Source: Anaerosporobacter faecicola
GTDB taxonomy: Bacteria; Bacillota; Clostridia; Lachnospirales; Lachnospiraceae
DNA length: 64,000 nt
Assembly (NCBI RefSeq): GCF_012070565.1
Contig: NZ_JAAQRO010000032.1
Coordinates: 81,887 to 145,886 of the forward strand
Reading direction: 5' to 3'
The position numbers were made by a program, and so were the translations under genes. Under the pieces are notes generated by a model. The model was not told where the DNA came from and made no database searches. It saw only the letters and a list, made by a program, of their open reading frames with translations. Positions 1 through 8,449 of the stretch are shown here, piece by piece (position 1 is the first letter of the stretch; each line of letters opens with the position of its first letter).

Positions 1-10
1 GATTGATCTT

Positions 11-211
11 TTATAGTTTAACTACGTTCGTAGCTTGAGGTCCTTTTTCACCATCAACAACTTCAAATTCAACTTTGTCACCTTCGTCAAGTACTTTGAA
101 TCCATCCATTTGTAATGCTGAGAAATGAACGAAAACATCTTTTCCTTCTTCATCTGTAATGAATCCAAAACCTTTGCTTGCATTAAACCATTTTACTGTA
201 CCGTTTTTCAT
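11..211 (-). CDS. CspA-family cold-shock protein
   Basis: Single-domain nucleic-acid-binding protein of 66 residues that acts in the cytoplasm as an RNA chaperone. The sequence shows both RNP motifs, KGFGFI and VFVHFSAL, and the usual start MKNGTVKWF, so it is full length for the family. An in-frame ATG lies 21 bases further upstream, but GGAGG (220-224) sits 8 bases before the ATG at 211, which decides the start. It points away from the protease gene. The paralogue name (cspA, B, C or D) cannot be told from sequence alone. Confidence 0.95.
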   Translation of the reverse strand: MKNGTVKWFNASKGFGFITDEEGKDVFVHFSALQMDGFKVLDEGDKVEFEVVDGEKGPQATNVVKL

Positions 212-230
212 AAATAGTGCCTCCATATAC

Positions 231-257
231 ATTATACCAGGTATTTCTACCTTTCAA
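231..257 (-). promoter_or_regulatory. extended -10 promoter of the cold-shock gene
   Basis: On the minus strand TGGTATAAT (TATAAT at 236-231) is an extended -10 element, with a TTGAAA-like -35 15 bases away. The spacer holds an AGGTA / TACCT inverted repeat (239-252). The start of transcription would fall close to the RBS, so the leader would be very short, unlike the long thermosensor leaders of some csp genes. Confidence 0.5.
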
Positions 258-448
258 ATTTAGACAATTCAAATCATTACTGATTCTGAAATATCATATC
301 TTAATTTACCATAAAAATATAAAAAAGTCAAATTAGGGAGAACGTGAAATTATTACTATGTGTGATTGATCAATCGAAAATTGTTTCAAATAAATTTTGC
401 ATAGCTGGACAAAATAAGTATGGAACAGTGTTTAAATCAGGGGTTTTG

Positions 449-477
449 GTGACAAAATGTAAGTAGTATGCTATAAT
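449..477 (+). promoter_or_regulatory. sigma-A promoter of the M16C protease gene
   Basis: GTGACA (449-454), a 17-base spacer and an extended -10 TGCTATAAT ending at 477. It would give a leader of roughly 130 bases before the ATG at 613. Confidence 0.6.
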
Positions 478-612
478 CAAAACCAATGGAAAATTCATAT
501 AGTATATATAATATATGGAAATATATTTTGTGCATATCCATAAAGCATATCGTAACAATAAGATTCGTATAAACTAGAAAACGTGAATTACAGATTAGGA
601 GGAAACGATTGC

Positions 613-3555
613 ATGTCCAGAAATATTAAGAGTATAGATGAACTAGGTAATTTATCACAATATGAAATAGTGACATCCCAACCAATTGCTGAGATGAAAA
701 CGATGGGAATCATATTAAAACATAAGAAAAGTGGAGCACGTATTGTTGTTATGTCCAATGATGATGAGAATAAAGTGTTCTTTGTTGGATTTAAAACGCC
801 ACCAATGGATTCCACAGGTGCAGCACATATCGTAGAACATACGGTGTTGTGTGGATCAAAGAATTTCCCAGTAAAGGATCCTTTTATTGAGTTAGAGAAG
901 GGGTCACTTAACACATTTTTGAATGCAATCACTTACCCGGATAAGACCATCTATCCAATTGCTAGTTGCAATGAGCAAGATTTTCAAAATCTGATGCATG
1001 TTTATCTAGATGCCGTATTCTATCCAAATATCTATTATCGGAAAGAAATCTTTGAGCAAGAAGGTTGGCATTATGAAATGGAAAATCTGGATGATGAGCT
1101 GAAGATTAACGGTATTGTGTATAATGAAATGAAAGGCGCATTCTCCTCTCCAGAACAAGTACTGTTTCGATTAATCAAGAAATCATTATTTCCAGATACG
1201 GCGTATGGTACAGAATCTGGTGGAGTACCAGATAATATTCCAGATCTATCTTATGAAGAATTCTTAGATTTCCATAAGAAATACTATCACCCAGTGAATA
1301 GTTACATTTACCTCTATGGAGACATGGATATCGAAGAAAAATTAGCTTGGTTAGACAAAGAATATCTTTCCGAATATGATCAAATCTCTGTAGATTCCCA
1401 TATTGATTTGCAAGCCTCTTTTGATGAACCAAAGGAAGTTGTGACACATTATCCAATCTCAGCAGATGAATCAGAGGAGGATAATACGTATCTTAGTTAT
1501 AATGCAGTTGTTGGAACTTCTGTGGATGCCAAATTGGTCATGTCCATGAAAGTGTTGGAGTATGTACTGTTAAGCGCTCCAGGTGCACCTTTGAAACAAG
1601 CTTTGTTAGATGCGAAGATTGGGCAAGATATCTTAAGCGATTACGATAGCAGTATTATGCAACCAATGTTCAGCATTATCGCGAAGAATTCCAATGAACA
1701 GCAAAAACAACAATTCAATACGGTGTTAAAAGAAACACTACAGACAATTGTGAAAAATGGAATAGATGAGAAAGCCTTACGTGCGGCTATTAATTATTTT
1801 GAATTTAAGTATCGAGAAGCAGATTTCGGACAATTCCCGAAAGGACTCATGTATGGTATTCAGATCTTAGAAAGCTGGCTGTATGATGATACGAAACCAT
1901 TTATTCATATGGCTGCTAATGGAATCTTTGCCTTCCTAAAAGAGCAGATTGGTACAGATTATTTTGAAGGATTAATTCAAAAGTATCTCTTAGAGAACAA
2001 ACATGTAAGTGTTGTTATTGTAAAACCAGAGATCGGTTTAACTGCCAAAGTTGAGGAAGAGATGAAGAAGAAATTGGCTGACTACAAAGCAACCTTAAGC
2101 CAACAGCAGTTGCAACAGATTGTTGACAACACCAAAGCTTTGACCAAATACCAGGAACAACCTTCTACAGCAGAAGAATTATTGACAATTCCACTCTTAT
2201 CAAGAGAAGATATTAAGAAGGAAGCGCAGCCAGTTTATAATAAAATTAAGATGGTAGATAATACGACAATCGTACAACACGATATCTTTACCAACCAGAT
2301 TGCGTATCTTCGGATCTTATTCGACGCCAAATACGTACCAAATGAATTGGTCCCTTATGTTGGACTGTTATCAACCGTTTTAGGATATGTAGATACGAAA
2401 AAGCATAGTTTGTTAGAGTTATCCAATGAGATTAATATTCATACAGGTGGAATCAATACGTTTATCAATACCTATGTAAAAAAGAATGATGTAACAAACT
2501 ATAAGCCTGTTATGGCGTTTAAGATTAAAGTATTATATGATGAAGTACCAGTAGCGATGGAACTGCTTCAAGAAATTCTACATGAAAGTAAAATAGAGGA
2601 TACGAAGCGTTTACTTGAAATCCTAATGGAAATCAAATCCCGTATGCAGATGAAATTAAATTCTTCTGGTCATTCTGTAGCCGTAAGCCGTGCAACATCT
2701 TACTATTCACAGGCAGCCATGTTCGATGAACTGACGAGTGGTATCTCTTATTATCACTTTATTGATGGTTTAATTCAGACATTTGATTCGGCTAAGGAAG
2801 AAATTACCGAGAAACTTAAACAAGTTAAGGATTGCTTATTTAGGAAAGATACGGTATTATTAAGTGTTACTGCTGATGATGAGGGATATGAAGTGATTCA
2901 GCCGTTGATCAAACCATTTTTGGATCAACTATCAGAACAATCGATTACCACAAAGCTTGGTAAATTTGATTGTCAAAGATTAAATGAAGGTTTTAAAACG
3001 GCCTCTAAAGTGCAGTATGTAGCAAGAACAGGAAATTACCGCGTTGATGGATTTGCCTATACAGGTGTTCTTCGAGTGCTAAAGTCAATCTTAAGTTTTG
3101 ATTATTTGTGGAATACGGTTCGTGTAAAGAATGGTGCATACGGTGGTATGTGTGGATTTAGCTTTGATGGAAATGGGTACTTTACTTCGTATCGTGATCC
3201 CAAATTGAAGGAAACCAATGAAATCTATGAGCAAGTTGTGGACTATATTGCAAACTTTACCGTTGATGATCGTGACATGACAAAATATATCATTGGAACG
3301 ATCAGTTCCGTCGATACACCTCTTAATCCGGCAGCAAAAGGTGGACGTTCTTTGGCAGCATATCTGAGTGATATGACGACTATGGATTTCCAGAGGGAAA
3401 GAGAACAGATTCTAACTGCAACGAAAGAGGATATCCGTGCATTGGCAGATTTGGTGAAAGCCATATTAAATGACAACAACTTGTGTGTAATCGGTAATGA
3501 AACAAAACTTCAAGAAAATGCAGAGATGTTTGGAACGATTAAGAGCCTTATATAG
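613..3555 (+). CDS. M16C family zinc metalloprotease (PreP/Cym1-like)
   Basis: Large peptidase of the insulinase/presequence-protease family, 980 residues, which is normal for M16C enzymes that fold as two halves closing over a peptide. The inverted zinc motif HxxEH is HIVEH at residues 72-76, and the distal glutamate is in NEMKG near residue 172. The C-terminal half carries the usual conserved tract around residues 800-880. In eukaryotic relatives the substrate is short unfolded peptides; in clostridia its role is less clear. Start chosen at ATG 613 because AGGAGG (597-602) is 10 bases upstream; an in-frame ATG at 583 has no such site. No signal peptide, so cytoplasmic. It is followed after 98 bases by era. 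Confidence 0.93.
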   Translation: MSRNIKSIDELGNLSQYEIVTSQPIAEMKTMGIILKHKKSGARIVVMSNDDENKVFFVGFKTPPMDSTGAAHIVEHTVLCGSKNFPVKDPFIELEKGSLNTFLNAITYPDKTIYPIASCNEQDFQNLMHVYLDAVFYPNIYYRKEIFEQEGWHYEMENLDDELKINGIVYNEMKGAFSSPEQVLFRLIKKSLFPDTAYGTESGGVPDNIPDLSYEEFLDFHKKYYHPVNSYIYLYGDMDIEEKLAWLDKEYLSEYDQISVDSHIDLQASFDEPKEVVTHYPISADESEEDNTYLSYNAVVGTSVDAKLVMSMKVLEYVLLSAPGAPLKQALLDAKIGQDILSDYDSSIMQPMFSIIAKNSNEQQKQQFNTVLKETLQTIVKNGIDEKALRAAINYFEFKYREADFGQFPKGLMYGIQILESWLYDDTKPFIHMAANGIFAFLKEQIGTDYFEGLIQKYLLENKHVSVVIVKPEIGLTAKVEEEMKKKLADYKATLSQQQLQQIVDNTKALTKYQEQPSTAEELLTIPLLSREDIKKEAQPVYNKIKMVDNTTIVQHDIFTNQIAYLRILFDAKYVPNELVPYVGLLSTVLGYVDTKKHSLLELSNEINIHTGGINTFINTYVKKNDVTNYKPVMAFKIKVLYDEVPVAMELLQEILHESKIEDTKRLLEILMEIKSRMQMKLNSSGHSVAVSRATSYYSQAAMFDELTSGISYYHFIDGLIQTFDSAKEEITEKLKQVKDCLFRKDTVLLSVTADDEGYEVIQPLIKPFLDQLSEQSITTKLGKFDCQRLNEGFKTASKVQYVARTGNYRVDGFAYTGVLRVLKSILSFDYLWNTVRVKNGAYGGMCGFSFDGNGYFTSYRDPKLKETNEIYEQVVDYIANFTVDDRDMTKYIIGTISSVDTPLNPAAKGGRSLAAYLSDMTTMDFQREREQILTATKEDIRALADLVKAILNDNNLCVIGNETKLQENAEMFGTIKSLI

Positions 3556-3573
3556 ATAGGAAAACAAATGAGG

Positions 3574-3612
3574 ACAGAACGGTGTGCAGGGTAGATTGCA
3601 CACCAATTCTGT
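3574..3612 (+). repeat. long hairpin between the protease gene and era
   Basis: ACAGAAC-GGTGTGCA (3574-3588) pairs with TGCACACC-AATTCTGT (3597-3612) around an 8-base loop. There is no T-run after it, so it is not a canonical terminator. It may be a processing or stability element in a protease-era transcript. Confidence 0.5.
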
Positions 3613-3653
3613 TCACCAGCAAAAGCTACAACAAATGAAAGGCAAGGGATAGG

Positions 3654-4565
3654 ATGAAAAAAGAATATAAGTCAGGTTTTGTAACATTGATTGGTAGACC
3701 AAACGTTGGAAAGTCTACACTAATGAATCAGATCATCGGACAGAAGATTGCAATAACTTCGAATAAACCACAAACAACAAGAAACCGTATTCAGACCGTC
3801 TACACTAGTGAAGAGGGACAAATTATCTTTGTTGATACCCCAGGTATCCATAAAGCAAAGAATAAATTAGGGGAATACATGGTGACGGTTGCGGAGAGAA
3901 CGTTGAATGAAGTTGATGTGATCTTATGGTTAGTGGAACCAACAACATTTATAGGAGCTGGAGAACGACATATTGCAGAGCAGTTAGCAAGAGCTACTAC
4001 ACCAGTCATCTTAGTTATTAATAAGATTGATACCGTAAAGAAAGAAGAGATTCTTACATTTATTGATGCATACAAAGATATCTGTAAGTTCGCAGAGATC
4101 ATACCAGTATCCGCATTGAATGGAGAGAATAAAGAAAACCTGATGAAATCCATCTTTGAATACTTGCCAGAAGGTCCTCAATTTTATGATGAGGATACGA
4201 TTACCGATCAACCGGAACGACAGATCGTAGCAGAATTAATCCGTGAAAAAGCATTACGTTTACTTGATGAAGAGATTCCACATGGAATTGCTGTGTCTAT
4301 TGAAAGTATGAAGGAACGGAGACATGGTCATATTGTTGATATTGATGCAACAATCGTATGTGAAAGAGATTCACACAAGGGTATTATTATTGGAAAACAG
4401 GGTTCCATGTTAAAGAAAATTGGTACACAAGCGCGTGGTGAAATTGAAAATCTATTGGATATGAAGGTCAATTTACAATTGTGGGTAAAAGTGAAAAAGG
4501 ACTGGAGAGACAGTGATTTCTTATTAAAGAATTATGGTTATAATAAAAAAGATATTAATCTGTAA
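3654..4565 (+). CDS. era: GTPase Era
   Basis: Essential ribosome-assembly GTPase that binds the 3' end of 16S rRNA during 30S maturation. G1 is GRPNVGKST (residues 14-22), G3 DTPG (61-64), G4 NKID (123-126), G5 SAL (153-155). The C-terminal KH domain carries the GxxG loop IIGKQG (245-250). The 303-residue length is standard. The start ATG 3654 follows an AAGGGATAGG site. It heads the conserved run era - yqzL-like - recO seen across Firmicutes. Confidence 0.98.
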   Translation: MKKEYKSGFVTLIGRPNVGKSTLMNQIIGQKIAITSNKPQTTRNRIQTVYTSEEGQIIFVDTPGIHKAKNKLGEYMVTVAERTLNEVDVILWLVEPTTFIGAGERHIAEQLARATTPVILVINKIDTVKKEEILTFIDAYKDICKFAEIIPVSALNGENKENLMKSIFEYLPEGPQFYDEDTITDQPERQIVAELIREKALRLLDEEIPHGIAVSIESMKERRHGHIVDIDATIVCERDSHKGIIIGKQGSMLKKIGTQARGEIENLLDMKVNLQLWVKVKKDWRDSDFLLKNYGYNKKDINL

Positions 4566-4678
4566 GGGTTACGAGAGAAAGCATTACAAAATTGTATAAG
4601 GTAGTACAGAAATGGGCAACCTAATGAGAGAACAGCAGAAGTGTTGTGAGAATGAACATAGAATTAGGGGGCGCTAAT

Positions 4679-4870
4679 ATGAATAAGAAGAATTATTGGT
4701 TAGAATTTGAAAAGTCAGGATTTATTACGGACTATTTGAATTATGTTGCTTGTACAAGTGAACATATGGGCAATACAGAAGAAGAGAATAATCAAGTTAG
4801 AGAAGGTGGATATGGTGATTTCACCCGTTGTCGTGACAGGGATGGTACTGGCTGCGATGCCAGTTGGTGA
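4679..4870 (+). CDS. YqzL-like small protein
   Basis: 63-residue protein between era and recO. This is the place of yqzL in Bacillus and other Firmicutes, and the N-terminal pattern W-x-x-FEKSG-x-I-x-DYL-x-Y fits that family as I know it. The C-terminal half is low-complexity and charged, and it is read from the same DNA as the start of recO in another frame. AGGGGG (4666-4671) lies 7 bases before the ATG, which argues for 4679 rather than the in-frame ATG at 4652. Function unknown. It overlaps recO by 59 bases. Confidence 0.7.
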   Translation: MNKKNYWLEFEKSGFITDYLNYVACTSEHMGNTEEENNQVREGGYGDFTRCRDRDGTGCDASW

Positions 4871-5558
4871 GTATGACAAGAGAATTGTTCTACTTACGAA
4901 GGAACGAGGAAAGATAACAGCATTTGCAAAAGGCGCTAGGAAACAGAATAGCGCCTTACTTGCGTGCTCACAACCATTTACCTTTGGACAATTCAGCATT
5001 TACGAAGGAAGGAATTCGTACTCCATTAATCATTGTGATGTACAGAATTATTTTGTAGAGTTGAGAGAACAGTTAGAAGCGGTGACCTATGGAATGTATT
5101 TTTGTGAATTTGCCGATTATCTTACAAGAGAGAATGTAGATGAGTCGGGAATTTTAAAATTACTATACCAATCATTGCGTGCGTTATCAAAAGGAACCAT
5201 TCCTTATGATTTGATCCGTGCAATCTTTGAACTAAAGATGTTGGCGCTCAATGGGGAAGCCGTACAGGTTTTTGAGTGTGTCAAATGTGGTAAAAAGGAA
5301 AAGTTAAATGCGTTAAGCTTATCCTATGGAGGTTTGCTTTGTGCAGATTGTAACAACAAGGAACAGAAGGTTCTGTATCTTCAGGATTCGACAATCTATG
5401 CGATGCAATATATTATCTCTTCTACGATTGAAAAATTATATACATTTACCGTATCGGAAACTGTACTGGGAGAATTACGATACTGCATGAAACATTATCT
5501 TTCTTTATTTATAGACAAAGAATTCAAAACCATTGAGATGTTAGACGTATTTCACTAG
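4812..5558 (+). CDS. recO: DNA repair protein RecO
   Basis: Recombination mediator that, with RecF and RecR, loads RecA on SSB-coated single-stranded DNA. The 248-residue protein starts with the typical OB-fold N-terminus (VTGMVL..PVGEYDKRIVLLTKE). It has the zinc-finger cysteines CxxC...CxxC (CVKC and CADC, about residues 152-176) followed by the alpha-helical C-terminal domain. The reading frame is open from 4743, but family alignment and AGAAGGTGG just upstream favour ATG 4812. The 5' end overlaps the preceding small gene by 59 bases, so translation of the two is probably coupled. Confidence 0.95.
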   Translation: MVISPVVVTGMVLAAMPVGEYDKRIVLLTKERGKITAFAKGARKQNSALLACSQPFTFGQFSIYEGRNSYSINHCDVQNYFVELREQLEAVTYGMYFCEFADYLTRENVDESGILKLLYQSLRALSKGTIPYDLIRAIFELKMLALNGEAVQVFECVKCGKKEKLNALSLSYGGLLCADCNNKEQKVLYLQDSTIYAMQYIISSTIEKLYTFTVSETVLGELRYCMKHYLSLFIDKEFKTIEMLDVFH

Positions 5559-5720
5559 GATAGCTAAGGCGGTGTAAATTGATGCTTTAAACTTAGAAAT
5601 ATGGACCAAGCAGTGGTAAAATCATGTAATTTTATGTTGAAAAGAAGCGCGAATAAAGGTACAATTACAGTAATCAGACTTTCGTTTTACAATTAAAATA
5701 AGATCGGGAGGTATTGCAAA

Positions 5721-6320
5721 ATGAAAATTACACTTGTGCTTGTGGGTGCGCTTGTTGCATTGATGGCAGTTGGGTGCAAGAAAGGGGATTCTTCCCTTCG
5801 TGCAGAGGATGTTACCACCAATACAATTATAGTTAAGAAAGATGACACAGTGCAATCTTCATTTGTTGAGGAATTCGATAAGGAGTATTATAGCAAAGAA
5901 GAATTGGAAGAGTTTATTGATCAAGAAGTTAAGGAGTACAATGATCAGAATGGGGAAGAACAAGTGAAGATGAGTTCTATCCATGTAGCTGATAAGAAAG
6001 CAAGTGTTGTATTCTACTATCATGATATAGAAGATTACGCTAATTTTAATGGAATTGACACGAGGATTTTTACAATAGAACAGGCAGGTCAGGATTCGGA
6101 TTTCTTAGCAGCAGAATTTATTAATGCGAAGACAGAGGATTCGGTTGCAAAGGATGTTGTATTACAAGAAGAAGAGGCACAGGTTTTGCTTTTACAGGAA
6201 CCGGTTGTGATCAAAGTAGAAGGAACCGTACTATATTATAGCAATGTGAAAAAGATTGCGAAGAACGAATGGCAGGCAGATGGTGAGAATCTTGCTGTCG
6301 TTGTTTATAAGAAGAAATAG
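5721..6320 (+). CDS. predicted lipoprotein of unknown function
   Basis: 199-residue protein with a short signal peptide and lipobox LMAVGC, so Cys19 would be lipidated and the protein anchored outside the membrane. The mature part is acidic (E- and D-rich around residues 45-85) and looks like a compact alpha/beta domain; I recognise no named family. GGGAGG lies upstream of ATG 5721. Its place between recO and glyQS suggests a conserved but uncharacterised household gene. Confidence 0.75.
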   Translation: MKITLVLVGALVALMAVGCKKGDSSLRAEDVTTNTIIVKKDDTVQSSFVEEFDKEYYSKEELEEFIDQEVKEYNDQNGEEQVKMSSIHVADKKASVVFYYHDIEDYANFNGIDTRIFTIEQAGQDSDFLAAEFINAKTEDSVAKDVVLQEEEAQVLLLQEPVVIKVEGTVLYYSNVKKIAKNEWQADGENLAVVVYKKK

Positions 6321-6379
6321 TGACAACCCTACATGGTATTCGATTTTGTGCAAACGCAACGGGAAATGACCGTTAACCC

Positions 6380-6408
6380 TTGCATCATAATATATTATTA
6401 TATATAAT
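6380..6408 (+). promoter_or_regulatory. promoter of glyQS
   Basis: TTGCAT (6380-6385), 17-base spacer, TATAAT (6403-6408). It leaves a leader of about 170 bases. The leader has no T-box motif (AGGGTGG), but has an AGTTATAG / CTATAACT stem (6507-6514 with 6541-6548) just upstream of the gene. Confidence 0.6.
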
Positions 6409-6586
6409 AAGTAGAGCGTCAAAGGACGAAGTTGGCGTATTAAACATTTGATATCCACCTTGTTTAAGGTGTTATCTCCTGTTTTGTGGATTAAAAGTGA
6501 AAATATAGTTATAGAGTTGTGCTGTCAAGGACAATTGAATCTATAACTTATATCATTATAGAAAGTATTGAAAGGTAGAAAAGCAA

Positions 6587-7975
6587 ATGGAAAAGACAAT
6601 GGAAAAAATCGTAGCATTAGCCAAAGCAAGAGGATTTGTATATCCTGGTTCTGAAATCTATGGTGGTCTTGCAAATACTTGGGATTATGGTAACCTAGGT
6701 GTAGAATTGAAAAACAATGTAAAAAAAGCATGGTGGAAGAAATTTATTCAGGAAAATCCTTATAATGTCGGAGTTGATTGTGCGATTCTTATGAATCCAC
6801 AAACATGGATCGCATCAGGTCACTTAGGAAGTTTCTCTGATCCATTAATGGACTGTAAGGAATGTAGAGAACGTTTTAGAGCGGACAAGATCATTGAAGA
6901 CTTCATGGCTGAGAATAATATTACGATTGAAGGTTCTGTAGATGCTTGGTCCAATGAAGAAATGGCAAACTATATCGAAGAACATCAAATTGCCTGTCCA
7001 ACTTGTGGAAAACATAACTTCACAGAGATTCGTCAATTTAACTTAATGTTTAAGACGTTCCAAGGTGTTACAGAAGATGCTAAGAATACCGTATATCTTA
7101 GACCAGAAACAGCACAAGGTATTTTTGTTAACTTTAAAAATGTTCAAAGAACTTCAAGAAAGAAGATTCCATTTGGTATTGGTCAAGTAGGTAAATCCTT
7201 CCGTAACGAGATTACACCAGGTAACTTTACATTCCGTACAAGAGAATTTGAACAGATGGAATTGGAATTCTTCTGTGAACCAGACACTGATCTTGAATGG
7301 TTTGCATATTGGAAAGAATTCTGTATTAAGTGGTTAAAAGATCTTGGTATGAAGGAAGATGAGATGCGAGTACGTGATCATGAAGCAGCGGAACTTTCCT
7401 TCTATAGCAAAGCAACATCAGATATCGAATTCTTATTCCCATTTGGTTGGGGAGAATTATGGGGAATTGCCGATCGTACTGATTATGATTTATCTAGACA
7501 TCAAGAAGTATCAAAAGAAGATCTTTCTTACTATGATGATGAAAAGAAACAGAAATACGTACCATATGTAATCGAACCATCTCTTGGTGCTGACCGTGTT
7601 ACATTAGCATTCTTATGTGGTGCTTATGATGAAGAAGAAATTGGAGAAGGAGATGTACGTACCGTATTACATTTCCATCCAGCATTAGCTCCAGTAAAAG
7701 TTGGGGTACTTCCTTTATCAAAGAAATTAGCAGAAGGTGCAGAAAAGATCTACGCAGAATTAAGCAAATACTATAATTGTGAATACGATGACAGAGGTAA
7801 CATCGGAAAACGTTATAGAAGACAAGATGAAATCGGTACTCCATTCTGTATCACTTACGACTTCGAATCAGAAGAAGATGGTGCAGTAACGGTTCGTGAT
7901 CGTGATACAATGCAACAAGAGCGTATTAAGATTACTGACTTAAAGGATTATTTTGATAAGAAATTAGCATTCTAA
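6587..7975 (+). CDS. glyQS: glycyl-tRNA synthetase, alpha2 type
   Basis: Class II synthetase that charges tRNA-Gly; single-chain homodimeric form, 462 residues, the usual length. Visible marks: cysteine pairs CKEC and CPTC of the insertion domain, [12 protein letters not shown], motif 2 around [21 protein letters not shown], motif 3 [12 protein letters not shown], and the C-terminal anticodon-binding domain from about residue 365. GAAAGGTAG precedes ATG 6587. Followed by its own terminator at 8059-8124. Confidence 0.97.
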   Translation: MEKTMEKIVALAKARGFVYPGSEIYGGLANTWDYGNLGVELKNNVKKAWWKKFIQENPYNVGVDCAILMNPQTWIASGHLGSFSDPLMDCKECRERFRADKIIEDFMAENNITIEGSVDAWSNEEMANYIEEHQIACPTCGKHNFTEIRQFNLMFKTFQGVTEDAKNTVYLRPETAQGIFVNFKNVQRTSRKKIPFGIGQVGKSFRNEITPGNFTFRTREFEQMELEFFCEPDTDLEWFAYWKEFCIKWLKDLGMKEDEMRVRDHEAAELSFYSKATSDIEFLFPFGWGELWGIADRTDYDLSRHQEVSKEDLSYYDDEKKQKYVPYVIEPSLGADRVTLAFLCGAYDEEEIGEGDVRTVLHFHPALAPVKVGVLPLSKKLAEGAEKIYAELSKYYNCEYDDRGNIGKRYRRQDEIGTPFCITYDFESEEDGAVTVRDRDTMQQERIKITDLKDYFDKKLAF

Positions 7976-8058
7976 TTTAAACAAGTGTTAAACATATGGT
8001 TCAAGCTAGCGCAAGCTTGGGTAAGTGGAATATAAACATTTATAATTTTCAATAGAGG

Positions 8059-8124
8059 AATCTTCACCATGTTGTGAACGTTGATATTCGTTATCGATGG
8101 TTATGACTTGGTGGAGATTTTTTT
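8059..8124 (+). terminator. terminator of glyQS
   Basis: AATCTTCACC (8059-8068) pairs with GGTGGAGATT (8110-8119), followed by a run of Ts to 8124. The loop is long (about 40 bases) and may fold further. Confidence 0.65.
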
Positions 8125-8149
8125 CGCATAGAAAAGTGGCGAAAGACTT

Positions 8150-8178
8150 TTGACCATGATATCATAATATGGTATAAT
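8150..8178 (+). promoter_or_regulatory. strong sigma-A promoter upstream of the ABC exporter
   Basis: TTGACC (8150-8155), exactly 17 bases, TATAAT (8173-8178). It is followed by GGAGG and a 7-codon reading frame (ATG 8215, stop 8236-8238), the 5' end of a decayed gene. Confidence 0.75.
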
Positions 8179-8214
8179 ATTACAGAAATTAGCTAAAAAT
8201 ATGGAGGAACGTAA

Positions 8215-8449
8215 ATGAATATTCAACTTTATTTTTAATACTTATGATTTTCGTGTACTGAAACAGTTGGTTTGACATTTTATTAAGACGTCGAATACAA
8301 ATTGTATCAGCAGAGCCGTGTAAATGAAAATCATAAGAAAGGAATGGCTACATGAATGAATTGAAGTAGCTGTACATAACATGTATTCAAAACAACATAT
8401 GCTTACGGTGCTTCAAGAGATTGATGTAGTGATTAGGGAAAAAAGTTGA
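8215..8449 (+). pseudogene. decayed small gene leading the ABC exporter operon
   Basis: A near-ideal promoter and RBS (GGAGG at 8203-8207) lead into ATG 8215, which meets a stop after seven codons. Protein-like stretches then continue in shifting frames: TYDFRVLKQLV (8240 on), VEYKLYQQSRVNENHKKGMA, and finally an open segment ending VLQEIDVVIREKS. The TGA of this last segment overlaps the TTG start of the exporter (TTGA), a translational-coupling arrangement. I infer a former gene of about 70-80 codons broken by at least two frameshifts and stops. Its family is not recognised. An alternative is a leader RNA with fortuitous reading frames. Confidence 0.4.

Larger units (their letters stand above)
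212..612. other. intergenic region between divergent genes
   Basis: About 400 bases without a gene. It holds the minus-strand csp promoter, a 12-bp palindrome GATTGATCAATC (364-375), the plus-strand promoter of the protease gene (449-477) and a strongly AT-rich leader (about 485-590). I see no RNA gene in it. Confidence 0.6.

Noticed and set aside
370..558. 62-codon minus-strand frame in the intergenic region before the protease gene
   Set aside because: Low-complexity Tyr/Ile run from AT-rich DNA, overlaps the promoter of the opposite gene, no RBS.
6409..6586. Possible T-box riboswitch before glyQS
   Set aside because: No AGGGTGG-type T-box sequence and no specifier stem recognised.
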